The notes under the pieces are model-generated. The model had not been told where the DNA came from and made no database searches. It was given only the letters and a program-made list of their open reading frames with translations. Made by a program: the position numbers and the translations under genes. Below, in pieces: positions 21,781 through 33,602 of a stretch of DNA of 64,000 nucleotides. The DNA is from Pegoplata infirma (lineage: Eukaryota; Arthropoda; Insecta; Diptera; Anthomyiidae). The DNA lies in contig OY992538.1 in the NCBI GenBank assembly GCA_963921195.1, positions 81,430,093-81,494,092 of the forward strand, in the 5' to 3' direction. Positions within the stretch are counted from its first letter, which is position 1; the number at the start of each line of letters is the position of its first letter.

Positions 21781-23095
21781 GAAAAATTGAATTTCTAAAA
21801 ATTATAGACATTTCTGGTATTCCCATGCCGGTTTCAAACACTCCACTTACAATTAGTGTTATCATTAGTAGGATTTTAAATGTCGGTTTGTCTTGTTAAT
21901 GGAAATTGTTTTTTATACATATGAATATTTATAGTTTCTACAGAATAAATTTTGACAGTTTCCAACACTACAATTCTATTTCTAGCAATCTCAACTTCAC
22001 CTCATGTTTTTTTCAACTTGTTTGTCTTATTATTTCGCAAGGGTTACCAACATGATCTGGAATTGCAGACACAAATGAAATAAAATATCTATTTCGGCAG
22101 AAAAATCTGCTAAAATTTTGCAAATTCAAATTAAATGTCATTTTACGGTTTTTGTTGACTGATCTTTTCTTAAAAAAAAAAACAATCTTCAACCCATAAG
22201 ATGGTCCATTTCTTGGGTGTAGGGGAGACATGGTAGTTGTTTTTACTTAAAAATAGGGCATGGTGCAAAAGAGTATGGGTTTGTCTAAAACAACATATCC
22301 AGGGGCGAATATTCAAAACTTGTTATCTGCAGTGTTATAAAATAGCAGATAGCAAGTTTTGAATATTCGCCTTCAATATCCAAAAATTCCACAAAATTCG
22401 GGGTATCCCTTCAAAAACCTCCCTTGAAAGTTTTTAACCCCAATTAATACATTTTTTAAGCAGGTAAGTTTTAAATTTAAATCAGTTTTCTTATTATTAA
22501 TATTTTCTAAAAAATTTTTTTACTAACTGTAAGTTTTTTTTACAATCATTTAAAATAAATTCCCCCCTACCTATTCATGTAAAACAAAACATTTTACTCA
22601 AAAAACTGAAAACAAACAATAAGAAATGTACAAAAAAAAAATATTCTCTCAATGTAAATTTTTAAAACAACAAATAATATTTTTTATTATAAAAGTTTTA
22701 AAATAAATAACAAAAAAAAAATATTTGAAAAATTAATATTGAAAATCGTTTTTCCTATTTTCCATTCCCCCCAACCTAAAAAAATAAAAAAAAACAACAC
22801 CAAACCAAAACTAACCAACCAACATCTCTGACCAACTAAATCAATTATTAAAAAAATAAATTACCAAAAAACAATCAATCAACAAATTCATCCAATTGAA
22901 CCACAAAATAACAACAGTGCATTCAAAAACCAGCTCCCGAAGCTCTTTGCAGCAGCCAATCATATAAGAAGCACTAAGCCAACCAACCAACACCCCCCAT
23001 AGAGTAAACCCCAAACAAAAACCTTAAATGAAATAAAAAAAACTTTATTTAAAAAAAAAAATGAAATATTTTTAATTTAAAAAAAATTCTAACCA
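21781..23095. other. No gene proven; possible acceptor near 22952
   Basis: AT-rich sequence. From about 22740 to 23040 the base composition shifts to C- and A-rich, unlike surrounding TEs, which would suit an untranslated or terminal exon. GCTCTTTGCAG before 22953 is a fair acceptor. Joined in phase 1 it would give a 15-codon tail ending TAG near 23002. Support is weak. Confidence 0.3.
22304..22371. mobile_element. 68-bp hairpin MITE
   Basis: Two 27-bp arms starting GGCGAATATTCAAAACTTG and ending CAAGTTTTGAATATTCGCC pair with one mismatch around a 14-bp loop. The arms share the GGCGAATAT end with the nested element at 9784-10266. Confidence 0.8.
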
Positions 23096-23159
23096 CCCGG
23101 TGAAAAATGAGCATATGGATAAATACATGTGAATGCATCGATACTTAAAACATTAAAAA

Positions 23160-24500
23160 CCGCCTCCTGAAAAGTTAGGTTTTGCAACATACGACATTCG
23201 TATTTTGAGGTAACGATTTGAAGTTTGCAAGAAATTGCGGTTTTTCCACGTTCAAAAAATTGTTTTAGAAAAAAATATCAAAATTTTTTCCCCTTGACCC
23301 TTTTATAGAGCTTGAGGCGAAGTTTAATTTAAACTAAATTTGAGCCAAATCCGTGGCGCCCTTAAATCAAAGTTTTGGATTTTTGGAAAATTTTCAGCAA
23401 AAATTTGGATTTTTGAAAATTAAAAAAAAAAATAATAAAAACAAGTAAGAAAGTTATAGTTGGTCAAGAACCGACCATATAATACCCTACACCAGTGTTT
23501 TCCGGAAAATGGGTCCCAAGTCCAAACATGGACCGATTGGATCTGTCTTTTGTTAGATCTTTATTAAGTGTAGAAAACACATATTGACTAATATTTTTGT
23601 CAATAGACTGATTTAACTGAATATCGGTCGAAATTTTTTGGGGGGACTAAGTCCAAAAATGGTCCAATTATATTGCGATTTGATTAGGTTACTAAAGTTC
23701 ACGTTTAACACATAAAAATAAAATTTTTATCAAATATTTCCATTTTTATGAATTTTAAGGGAATTGAGTGAATATCGGGAGGATGGTTTGTATGGGGACT
23801 ACCAGAAGGACTGACCCGATTTCTTTGAAATTTGGAACGGTGATTCGTGCATACAAAATTTGATAACCTGCTAAATTTCAAAGCGATATCTATTATAATA
23901 CGGTTATTAGAGTCTTTCAAGCTGAATCCAAAGGGGGCGTTTGTATGGGGGCTAGGGGTTTACATAGACCGATGTTCCCCAATTTCAATAGGCTTCGTCC
24001 TTGGGCCAAAGGATGCTTAAGTTTCAAATTTGAAGTCAATTGATTGCAAATTGCGACCTGTATCGTGCTTAAGCCGATAGATGGACATACGGACGGACGG
24101 ACAGACGGACGGACGGATCGACTCAAAAAGTAATTCTGGGTCGATCGGTATACTTGAAGGTAGGTCTAGGACCAATATTTCGGGAAGTTACAAACATCAG
24201 CACAAACTCATTATACCCTGTACCACAGAGTGGTGTAGGGTATAAAAATCTTGCGATATATTATTATTATTAATTTTGGCATAATTACGAATATCAAAAA
24301 AAAAATCTTGAAACGGCTGAACTGTTTTCGAGATTGAAACTTGCCAAAAAAGTTTTAAAAAATTGTGGTTTTTTCTATGTTCAAGAAATTTTTTAAAACA
24401 AATTCGAAATTTTTTTTCCTGGACCTTTTTATAAAGCTCAAGACAAACTTTCATTTAAACTTAATTTAAGCCAAATCAAATCTGTGGAACCTGTGGAGCA
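23160..24500. repeat. R3 repeats with a nested GGGTATA element
   Basis: R3 text (GCGGTTTTTCC, GAGCCAAATCCG, CGTGGCGCCC, TCAAAGTTTTGGATTTTTG) occurs at about 23190-23430 and again at 24240-24490, and is shared with 37996-39286. Comparison with 38510 shows that 23434-24249 is an insertion between two parts of R3. Confidence 0.65.
23434..24249 (+). mobile_element. GGGTATA-family interspersed repeat, copy 2
   Basis: Nearly the same as 661-1480, with the terminal pair TACCCTACACCA (23483-23494) and TGGTGTAGGGTA (24231-24242) and a GGACGGACGG run near 24090. Several indels distinguish the copies. ORFs inside are fortuitous. Confidence 0.8.
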
Positions 24501-24587
24501 ATTATCCACGCTTAAATACGCTAAGTGATGAACACCAAATCGATTATATTTTACGCGAAACGCAAAAATATATTATAACATTATTTT

Positions 24588-25085
24588 TATACCCTCCACT
24601 CCAGTGATAGAGGGTATATATAAGTTTGTCATTCCGTTTGTAACACCTCGAAATATTGGTCTAGGACCCCATAAAGTATATATATTTATGATCCTCGATC
24701 GATTTTAAGTCGATCTAGCGATGTCCGTCCGTCCGTCCGTCTGTCTGTCTGTCTGTCCGTCCGTAGAAAACACGCTAACTTTTGAAAGACTTTACAGAGG
24801 CTACTGAAGTTTGGCATATATGTTTGTCATTTACCTGGTCAGGTTGGTATTGCAATCCAGCCAAATCGGTCCAGTGGTTCAAAAGTTATGAGCAAAAGAG
24901 TAAATTTCGGCAAGGGTATTTCGCGAATTTACGAGATAAAAAACACGATAACTTTCGAAAGACAATAATGAGACTACTGAAGCTTGGCACGTATCTTTGC
25001 CGTTCCCCGGGTCTGTTTGGTTTTAAATTTCAGCTCAATCGGTCCAGTGGTTCAAAAGTTATAAGCAAAACCCTGTTAAGAGCAT
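24588..25085 (-). mobile_element. GGAGGGTATA-family repeat, copy in minus orientation
   Basis: It begins TATACCCTCCACT with a paired AGAGGGTATA, continues with GACCCCATAAAGTATATA and a TCCGTCCGTCCG run, then two tandem variants containing TCGGTCCAGTGGTTCAAAAG. The same sequence in the opposite orientation is at 36306-36808, together with 34258-34887. The shared open frame at 24782-25132 and 36298-36573 is repeat-derived. Confidence 0.75.
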
Positions 25086-25189
25086 TTTTGCACTACTTAA
25101 AAAGTGTATTTTTAGAATTCATTATGAAGTAGATTTAGTAAGCGATTCTGACGATGCCAATGTTTTAATAACATTACTAAACATCGAAA

Positions 25190-25949
25190 ATGCGATTGGG
25201 ACGCGACCTTATACACTTGATTACATTAGTTCTGCTGGTCAAAAATCCGGTCTCCACACTTTTCCATCACATCTGGTTTTTGAGAAAATTGTGGTCAAAG
25301 TTCAAAAAAATCGCCGTTTTGGTAATTTTTGGAAACTCATAGCGGATGAACCCGATGTGATGGCGACTTCAAACTAAGTCGATGGTTAAGCTAAAACTTT
25401 CCTCTTTAAGATGCAGAACTCATTTGGTTAGTCGCCTTAACTTTTTGGGCACCAATTGTCATATCAAAAAAAGTTTTTGGGGGAAAACACTTTATTAAAA
25501 GACAATTGGTGCTCCAAAGGTTGAAGCGACTGATGAATTGAGTTATACGTCTTTAAGAGCAATGTTTGAGCTTTACCCTTAAAAAGTATGGAGACCGGAT
25601 TTGTGACTAGGAGAATAATTGTAATCATGTTTATAAGCGTTAAGGTTTATTTTTCATATGATTTGTAGCGGCAAAAATCGTTTTTTTGGGAACAAGACAT
25701 CATTGAGAGACAATTGGTGCCCTAGGGGCTAAGGCGACTGACCAAAAGAGTTCAGAATCCTTAAGAGCAATGTTTAAGCTTTAGCCTCGACTTATTTTTA
25801 AGTCGCTATCATATCGGGTTCATCCGCTATGATTTGGCAAAAATTAACAAAACGGCGATTTTTTTTTTTAACTTTGACATCAATTTTTCCAAAAAACTTG
25901 ATGTGATGGAAATTGCAATTAACTGTGTAAGGTCGCGGCCCAGTCGCAT
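25190..25949. repeat. Foldback element with about 260-bp arms
   Basis: ATGCGATTGGGACGCGACC at 25190 pairs with GGTCGCGGCCCAGTCGCAT ending at 25949. The arms continue through CATCACATCTGG / CTTGATGTGATGG and GCGGATGAACCCGATGTGA / the AATGAT-side complement near 25820. Non-coding. Confidence 0.75.
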
Positions 25950-26250
25950 CAATATTTTTTCAAAATGTTCAGTAGTGTATTTTTTAAATAATTATCATTT
26001 GAGGGTATAATATAAAAGTTAAAAAAAAAATATTCCTGGGGAAGTTTTAGAAATTGCATTTGGTGCGTGAACTTTTTTTCATCAAAATGAACTAAAGAAA
26101 AGATTTTTATTATCTGTACAACATTGCCCATCGCGTGGTTGGATGAGCTTTTTTTTTTTGACATAAAAAAGTTATAACCCTATTATACATATTTACGCCC
26201 ACAAAAGTGTTCGTACCCCAAAAAATTGGGTCCAAGTTCAGGACTTTATA

Positions 26251-27153
26251 CAGGGTGGTCCAATAACAAGTATCTTTTTAAAACATGCAATGAAATGAAC
26301 AATACTCAATAGTTTTGGAACCTTATGGCTTTATTTGAAAGAGCAAATATTCCCATTATTTATGGCAAACGACTTCATTCATGCGGCTGCCTGGGTTAGC
26401 TCCGCAGTAGCTCATCCTCGGCACACATTTTTCTAATGTTTCTGGTTCTATCTCACGAATGGCTTGAACGATATTCGTCGAAAGGGCCTAGAACATTTCT
26501 GGATTTCCCATGTTGCATGAATCTTTAACGAGACACATCAAAAAAAATTCTAAAGGTTTTAATCGGCAGCTCTGAAGTGATCAATTGTCACCGCGAATAT
26601 GGCTAAAAACACAATTTCCGAACTAAGTGCGGAAAATATCGATTGTTTTATGGACTGTGGGACACATTGCGACATCCTTCTGAAAATAAATGTCATCCAA
26701 GTTGATATATTCCATTACGGCCAACAAAAAGTCGGTAATCATGGCTCTGTAGCGCTCATCTTTGACGAAAATGGGGTTTTCCGCTGTATTTTTGAAAATA
26801 TTGTGTAATGATGCTGATACTCAAATCTGTTGCTTTCTATAGATGAATTGGATTCTTTACAATACCGTGCGAGTTTTAAGATCCCAAGATGTAGCAATTT
26901 TTTTGTTAACATAACCTCATTTGAGTGCCTTATTTCGGTTAAAAACTTTTTTCGAAAAACGTGCAATTTGGCAGCGCAGTACTGCGCTACAACGCGATAC
27001 AGCGGAGCAAGCCGAGGACGCATTAATGAAGTCGTTTGCCATAAAAAACGGGAATGTTTTCTCTTTCAAATAAAGCCATAACATTCCAAAAAAAGTTGAG
27101 TATTGATAATTTTATTGCATTTTTAAAAAGATACTTGTTATTGGACCACCCCT
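26251..27153. mobile_element. Rearranged Tc1/mariner-type element, two 3' ends head to head
   Basis: The ends share about 35 bp (CAGGGTGGTCCAATAACAAG on the left; its complement on the right), with TA at both sides (26249-26250, 27154-27155). Both sides also carry the C-terminal end of a transposase. On the minus strand near 26400-26490 the text reads as AIREIEPETLEKC then MNEVVCHK; on the plus strand near 26970-27050 there is RINEVVCHK. So the copy is an inverted join of two 3' ends, with only degenerate sequence between. No intact ORF. Confidence 0.65.
26385..26500 (-). pseudogene. Mariner-type transposase C-terminal remnant
   Basis: Minus-strand reading frames give AIREIEPETLEKC and, slightly further, GSRMNEVVCHK ending at a stop. 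This matches the usual C-terminal pattern of Tc1/mariner-like transposases (AI..I....L......R...C....G.H..D..F). Stops and frameshifts occur just upstream (at higher plus coordinates). The equivalent end on the right side is at about 26960-27050 on the plus strand. Confidence 0.5.
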
Positions 27154-27155
27154 TA

Positions 27156-27805
27156 CTTCATCCGACATAAAATTGTTTCATTTGCTTGACAAAAAAACAA
27201 TGATCGCTAAAAAATTGCGTTTTAGAGGTTGGTTCGCTTCTCCAAGGTGAAACTTTTCCCCTCCGGTCCGATTTTAACCTACCTAGGACTATAAAAAATA
27301 TTTGTACCAAACGTCGGGTGGATAGCTGTTTTATTTTGGACTGCATCGTGTTACATACAGACAGACGGAGGGATGTTCATAGAACTTCTCAGAATCGATC
27401 ACTGATCAATATAATATATCGTGACCAAAAATCCAACACATTTTGCTTTTTTAAAGTAGCAGCGAAAAACGTTGTGAAACATTTTTTTAATTTTGTTCAT
27501 AAGTCCGAAATTTTTCATCGGATAGGTCTGAATTTTTGGAAATGGTTTCAGTTAATGAATTGTATCACAACTAGCAAATAACAATTTGATAATTTTATAG
27601 GGGGACAATGCATCACAATCAATAACTTGATTTTAAAAAAAGTGTTGTCACTTTGTTTTGCATTTTAGGAAACGATTGTCTTTTTATGTAGTTTAAGTCT
27701 ACTTCCTTTTGAACTACTTCGAACTTTTTTTGCTGGGTATTTAAGAAACATTTACACAATATTCCGTCACGAACATTTTGATTTTGGCAAAATAAAATTT
27801 CTCCA
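27156..27805. other. No gene seen
   Basis: Contains a short ACAGACAGACGGA run near 27357 typical of the local repeats, and otherwise AT-rich unique-looking DNA without a credible ORF. Confidence 0.4.
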
Positions 27806-27807
27806 TA

Positions 27808-28404
27808 CACAGAAAAAAATAAAAAAAATTTTTGAGTAAATTTTTAATACTATTGAGTAAAAATTTACTCAATTTTCCACCAGTAAACGATTTAATAGTA
27901 TTGAGTAAACTTTTAATAAAAAATTATTAAATGCTTAATAAAAAATTTGAGTAAATTATTAATTCACACAGTTAAATCTTTACTTAAAATTTTTTAATAT
28001 TTTTAAGTAACTTTTTAATTGTGTCAAGTAAAAATTTACTCAAAATGTATCAAATTATTTTTTTAAAAAGTTTAAAAAGTTTCTAATTTTTTTTCCAAAA
28101 AAATTGCTTTTACAAACTTTACCAATATACTTATGTCTTCAAGACAAAGTAAAATTTTATAAAGATGATTTCAAACTTTCATATACATATACAAAAAACA
28201 ATAAACTAAATGAGAATTCAAAACACCAAGAGAAAAAAAAATAAATAAAAAAAATATTAAATTTGTATTAAATTATTTACTCAAATTTTATTTTCAATTT
28301 TTGAGTAAATTTTTAATTGCGTCAATTAAAAAATTACTCAAATTTTTTTTTAAAAATTAAACAAGTGATTACTCAAATTTGTTTCCTCCATATTTTTTTC
28401 TGTG
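27808..28404. mobile_element. TA-flanked MITE (CACAGAAAAAAAT ends)
   Basis: The ends CACAGAAAAAAATA and TATTTTTTTCTGTG are perfect inverted repeats, with TA on both sides (27806-27807, 28405-28406). The interior is built of TTGAGTAAATTTTTAAT-type short repeats in both orientations. The same terminus, with a different interior, occurs at 50904-51392. Confidence 0.85.
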
Positions 28405-28463
28405 TACAACGTAATGCCGTATACAACGTAAAAAGTATTTATATATGCTCATTTTTCACCGGG

Positions 28464-29250
28464 CTGCCAATAAAAACCAAACTGAGTAGTTAAAATAACC
28501 CAAAGCACTTTCACAAAAGAAAAAAAAACTGTTTATTTATTTATGTTAAAAACTCTCATTAAAACAAATTGAGCATTTCTAAATTGGTAACACAAAATTT
28601 ATTTATTTTCTAGACGAATTTCCAGATTTTTAATAAAAAAACAGAAGAATGTAAATTTCAAAATTCTATACAAAAATCAATTAAACAAAAAAAAAAGCAT
28701 AAAAAGTTTTAAATACCTCACATCTAGCTGAATTGTTGACACAAATTTAAATTTAATAAAAAAAATATATATTATTATTACAAAAAAAAAAAACACAAAA
28801 ATCTCTTAAAATTTCACCAAAAATCTACACCAAATTTAAAGATAACTCTTAAAGAAAAAAAATACTTTTTTTGTTGTGGATTTATTGAATAAATATAAAA
28901 AAGAGGATATTTTAAGGCTTCATCAACTTTTCATCATGCAAGTAAGTATGAAACCCAATTATAATTAAAAAAAAAACAAAAAAAATCATCATTTTAATTG
29001 ATTAACACTGTGCCTTAGATAAATACACTGTAAAAAATACTATATTAGAAAATTAGATTGCTTTTATTGAATGTAATACCAATGATACAAAAAGTAGTTG
29101 ACATTTAAAAAAAAAATATTTTAATAAATCTTTAACACACAAAAAAAAATAAACTTGTAATATTGAAAATTTTAAATTCAAATTTGGCAGAAACTTTTTT
29201 TTAAATTTATTAAAAAATGAACTATGAAAAGTTTTGAAAATCTGTTACAC
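28464..29250. other. No proven gene; possible 25-nt exon at 28917-28941
   Basis: AT-rich sequence. TTTTAAG before 28917 and CAA/GTAAGT after 28941 could bound a micro-exon that is open in phase 1 and would leave phase 2, which matches the longest frame of the candidate exon at 47597. The donor is good but the acceptor is poor, so this is speculative. Confidence 0.2.
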
Positions 29251-29259
29251 CCTGAGTAA

Positions 29260-29461
29260 TAATAATAATTTTGATCAAATGATCAATTATTTTTATTTAT
29301 TCTTTCTATTTATTTACAACTCATTTTTACTAAATTCAACCTAACCGAGAACTGGTAACAATGACCGTCGTCTCGTTGTGGGAATCGAACCCACGACCCC
29401 CACGTTCAAAGGCTAGCACGCTACCAACTAGCCTACAGGGGCCAACTAGCCTACGGGGCAT
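29260..29461 (-). mobile_element. tRNA-derived SINE with 9-bp target duplication
   Basis: On the minus strand it has a tRNA-like head: an A box TAGGCTAGTTGG present twice (29453-29442 and 29435-29424), then a B box GGTTCGATTCC (29391-29381). A perfect T-arm hairpin GTGGG...CCCAC surrounds the B box. CTTTGAA fits a glutamine-like TTG anticodon loop. The 3' tail is ATTATTATTATTA. CCTGAGTAA flanks it on both sides (29251-29259, 29462-29470) as a target duplication. Its 202-bp length fits a SINE. Confidence 0.8.
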
Positions 29462-29958
29462 CCTGAGTAAAAAAGTTTTTATATAATTATTTGATAAAAT
29501 TATATATAATTATATAAAATTACTAGCAGTAGCGCCCGGCGTTGCCCGGGTCGACTTAGATATGAGTATCTTAATAGCTTCTCCCCAGCGCCATCTATCG
29601 GGTCCGTAATAATACATAATTTTCTAATGACGAAACATATATACATTCAAGTGTCGTAAAATTTTACTGAAATAAAGAATTTTTTTAATAACTTTACCCC
29701 AGCGTCATCAAAAGGGTCCAAATTTTATCAGAAAACTTGTTTTTGTTTTAATAAATGTATCATGTGAATTTGAACCAACTTGTACCATAAATTATAATGA
29801 CACCAGTGCTACCTATCAATTCCAAATTTATCAGGAAACTTATATTTGTTTAATAAATATATTGTGTGTACTTCAGCCAAATCGTACCATAAATACAAAA
29901 AATTTAAATATTGCAACAACAGCGCAAATTATCGGGATTAAACTTAAGAGACCTGGCT

Positions 29959-30963
29959 CTACGGCAACTATGGCTGCGCGTAATATGAATATCGATTACT
30001 CTGACCCTCGCAACTTGAGCGGTCACTCCAATATTCTTTCTTCAATAAGAATTAGGGAAAACCTAGATATGCCGACGGATAGAATAAACACTGTGCTTCG
30101 CTTTGGAAGGAAATTTGAGATCGTGATACCGAGTAGACCAGAGTGGGATGAAGGTGGTCCATATGTGGATACTAGAAGCCTAAACTGGTATACTGACGAA
30201 TCCAAAATGTCCTCTGGAGTTGGCGCTGGTGTCTACGGTCCAAACACGCGGATCTCCGAACCAATGGGTAGGTGGCCTACAGTTTTTCAGGCTGAAATTC
30301 AGGCTATTACAATATGCGCTTGAGTTAATATTGCAAAGGGTATGAAGGGTACTCATATTTCAATCTTCTCTGAATTTAAATCCAAAATGGCACTGGAATG
30401 TTTTGATACCCTTTAGCAGCTGGCCGGGAGAAACAAAATTACTCTATTTTGGATCCCTGGTCATAGAGGTTTTGAGGGTAATGAGATAGCGGATGAGCTT
30501 GCTAGAAATGCCTCCGCTACTCCTATGACCGGACCCGAACCCTATTGTGGGGTAAACTGGTCCACCTTCTCGAACATGATTAAGGGTTTGGAAAGAACCG
30601 ACTTCTTAAACTTGTGGGAAAATTCAGGAGGTCTACGACAATCCAAAGCACTAATCCCTCCATTATCATATGGAAGTATACTTAATCACACCAAAAGTGA
30701 CATTAGGTTACTGACAGGTTTTCTCACGGGGCATTATAAGGTAAATTATCACTTGCATAATTTAAACCTTTGTGCATCGTCTTTGTGTCGACTTTGTCTT
30801 GAGGAAGTGGAAACAACGCAACACATATTATGTAAATGCATCGCAATATGTAGGATCAGAAGACGGTTCTTAGACAAGGAATTGCTTAATTCTGAGGATA
30901 TAAGGCTAGCTTCTCCATCCTCTGTTATAATGTTCATTAGGAACATTGAACAGAGTTTGAATT
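29959..30963 (+). pseudogene. RNase H and C-terminal region of LINE ORF2, broken
   Basis: RNase H motifs are visible in order: YTDESK (first Asp), FQAEIQAI (Glu), then WIPGHRGFEGNEIADELAR (His/Asp block). The third-acid segment around DSQAAL, present in the copy at 50380, is missing because of an in-frame 36-nt deletion. Two nonsense changes (AGA to TGA in the ICA-VNIAKG region; CAA to TAG before QLAGRN) also break it. The C-terminal zinc-binding pattern CRLCLEEVETTQHILCKC remains. It cannot make an active protein. Confidence 0.85.
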
Positions 30964-31051
30964 AGATTAATGGATCTTGGCACAAAAGACTCATAAGGGT
31001 CGCAGTGCCGGCCGTTAGGGCTAGATCACCCCTTGAATAATAAATAATAAT
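29959..31051 (+). mobile_element. 5'-truncated I-type non-LTR retrotransposon, copy 1
   Basis: It is flanked by a 13-bp target duplication AAGAGACCTGGCT (29946-29958, 31052-31064) and ends in an AATAATAAATAATAA tail, as expected for a TAA-tailed I-type LINE. Only the 3' end (RNase H and C-terminal region) is present. It is very similar to 48820-51595. Confidence 0.9.
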
Positions 31052-32271
31052 AAGAGACCTGGCTTCAGACTAAACTAATATATCGTCCAAGTTTGGTATC
31101 AATCGGTCCAGAGGTTCTTAACACGTATCTGACACAACCGTTTTATATATTAAGATAATTCCCGCCTCGTTTATTACTACATGTGGTAAAAATTTCATTA
31201 AAATCTGTTCAGCCGTTTATGCGTAATTACAGAACATGCAGTAATAACGTTCAATAAAATGAAAAGGGGCGTGGCATTATACGCCCCTTTGTCCGATTAC
31301 TCTCTTTTATAACCCATAGTTCCCGCCTCAGTTATTACTATCTGTGATAAAGTTTTCATTAAAATCGGGTCAGCCCTTTATGCGTGATTAAGGAACAGGC
31401 GAAAATACCGTTCAATAAAAAAAGGGGTGTGGCATTTTACGCCCCATTGTCTGATCGCTATATTTTATTTTATCTCGACTCGGTTGGTAGGATTTGTGGT
31501 GAAAATTTCATGGAAATCGGTAGAGCCGTTTAAGAGAAATTGCGGAAAAGGCAGAAATAACGTTTAATAAAAAAAGGGGCGTTGAATTTTACGCCCCTTT
31601 GTGTGATCGTCCTCTTTAATTGCCAATAGTTTACGCCTCGGTTAGTACTATTTGTTGTAAAAATTTCATGAAAATCGGTTCAGCCGTTTAAGTGTGATTG
31701 CGGAAAAGGCAGAAATTACTTTCAGATAATTACAAAGGGGCCTGGCATTTTTCGCCCCCTTTTTTCGATCGCCCTCTATTGTGGGTCATAGTTTCCGCCT
31801 TGGTTAGTGCTATCTGTGTTAAAAATTCCATTGAAATCGGTTCAGTCGTTTACGCGTTATTACGGAACAGGCAGAATAACGTTTCATAAAATAAAAAGGG
31901 GCGTGGCATTAACGCCCCTTTGTCCGATCGCTTTCTCTTATGGCCTATAGTTCCCGCCTCGGTTAGTACTATCTGTGTTGAAAGTTTCATTCAAATCGGT
32001 TCAGCCGTTCTACCCTGATTGAGGAACAGACAGACAGACAAACCAACACTCAGATTTATAATATTAATAGGGATGTAAAAAGTTTTCTGTTTTCAAAAAA
32101 CTTGATAAAATTTAGATTAAATTATATGTAATTATATCCAAATTTTTTTTTAATTTTTATCTAATTTTATAAAATTATATATAATTAGACATAATTATAT
32201 AAAATTTTATATAAAACAAATTCCGATATAATTATACATAATTTGATAAAATTTATACATAACTAGCTGGC

Positions 32272-33602
32272 CCGGTCCGCGTTGCTGGCCCAAATATAAG
32301 ATCAGTATTATGTTTCGTCTCGCTTCAAATAATTATATAGCCCTGCAAAAAATTAAATGAATTTCTTGGCTTAGAAAAATTTGTGGGCGTGGTTTTAAAG
32401 AACCGATTAGTCAGATAATTATCTTCAAATTATATTTTAGAAACTAAAAAAATTACCATGTCTTCGAGTTTGCGAACTGTACAAATTTAAAACATATTTA
32501 GTATCAATACGAACAACACAAAAATAAAATCGAAAAAAAGTGGACGAGGACAATTTTTCTTTCCGACCAATTATATGGACTATTACGAACATTTAAAACA
32601 AACAAAAATAGCCAAATCGGTCCTGGCGTTCTCAAGTGTTGTAAATTTTAAGGATACTTCAAAATTTGGGCTTTGAAGTGGGGGAGGACAATAATTATTT
32701 CCGTAAAATCATTACTTGGACTATAATGATCATTAAAGAAAAAAATTACCAAATCAGGCCAGTCGTTCTCCGTTTTTAGACTGAAAACTACATCTAAACA
32801 ATAATTAAATCACTCACAAATCAAAAATTTATATATACCGTAAAAACCTTATTGAATTTAACCAACTCGGTCCATCTATTCAAAAGTGGGCGTAGAAATG
32901 GAAAATTGTTGTTTCCGAAAAAACTTATTTGGACTGTGACGAAAATAAAAAAAAAATAGACAAATTGATGCAGCCATTCCATGAAAAAAATATATATATC
33001 AGGAAAAGTGAGCGTAAAAGAACGCGTGAACAATTTTTCTTTCCTTAAAAATCTTATGCGGACTTTAACCAAGTCGGTCTAGCCGTTATAGTTCTTTCGA
33101 TACATAGAAAAAAGTGGGCGTGGGAAATTTTACTATCAGTAAAAACCTTAGTTGAATTATGACGGACATTTTCAACAAAACTTAGCCAAAGTGGGCGTGG
33201 TTAATTTCTTTTTTCCGTAAAAACCAAAGTTTGTTTATGATGAAAATTCATTAAAAAAAAAATTAGTCAAATCGGTCCAGCCATTCTCAGATTTTAGATA
33301 AATGGAAAAAATGGGCGTAAAAGTGGGAGTGGTCGATTTTCTTTCAGTAACAACATAAATTGGATTACTACAAACATTTAAATAAAAAATTACCCAAATC
33401 GGTGCAGTCGTTTTTCGATTTTAGATAAATCGGAAAAAGTGGGCGTAAAATTGGGCGTGGTCAATTTTTCTTTGTGTAAAAACCTTAGTTTGACTATGAC
33501 GAACATTTCAAAAAAAATAAAAAATTTTCTCAATCGGTCCAGCCGTTCCCAACTGATGCGGTTACCAACGAACGACAATTGATTTTTATTTATATATATA
33601 GA
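32272..33602 (+). mobile_element. Second repeat-built element (GTGGGCGT units)
   Basis: It starts CTAGCTGGCCCGGTCCGCG and ends TTATTTATATATATAGAT. In between, roughly 100-230-bp units recur with AATCGGTCCAGCCGTTCTC, GATTTTAGATAAAT and GTGGGCGTGG (e.g. about 32384, 32886, 33114, 33192, 33309, 33439). The plan is similar to 29520-32075 but the sequence differs. No credible ORF; class unknown. Confidence 0.6.

Larger units (their letters stand above)
23096..28463. mobile_element. Long-range terminal inverted repeat pair (5.4 kb)
   Basis: CCCGGTGAAAAATGAGCATA at 23096 matches the complement of the sequence ending at 28463 for about 21 bp. No target duplication was seen. The span encloses R3 repeats, a GGGTATA repeat, foldbacks, a mariner-type remnant and a MITE. 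It could be one element expanded by later insertions. Confidence 0.5.
29520..32075 (+). mobile_element. Repeat-built element with GGGGCGT hairpin units
   Basis: It starts ACTAGCAGTAGCGCCCGGC. Between about 31150 and 32020 it holds five tandem units of roughly 150-162 bp, each with a CCGCCTCGGTTA-type start, AAATCGGTTCAGCCGTTTA and a hairpin such as GGGGCGTGGCATTATACG (hairpins at about 31266, 31425, 31576, 31737, 31899). It ends near an ACAGACAGACAAACC run. The retrotransposon 29959-31051 is inserted in its 5' part. Class unknown; no ORF. Confidence 0.65.

Noticed and set aside
22813..23030. C-rich segment considered as a host exon
   Set aside because: Only one moderate acceptor and a very short frame support it; kept as a note in the regional entry rather than as a gene.
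24735..24770. Runs of TCCGTCCGTCTG that could be mistaken for a CRISPR or microsatellite locus
   Set aside because: They are the standard GACGGACGG tract of the interspersed repeat family, present also near 1320, 24090 and 36600.
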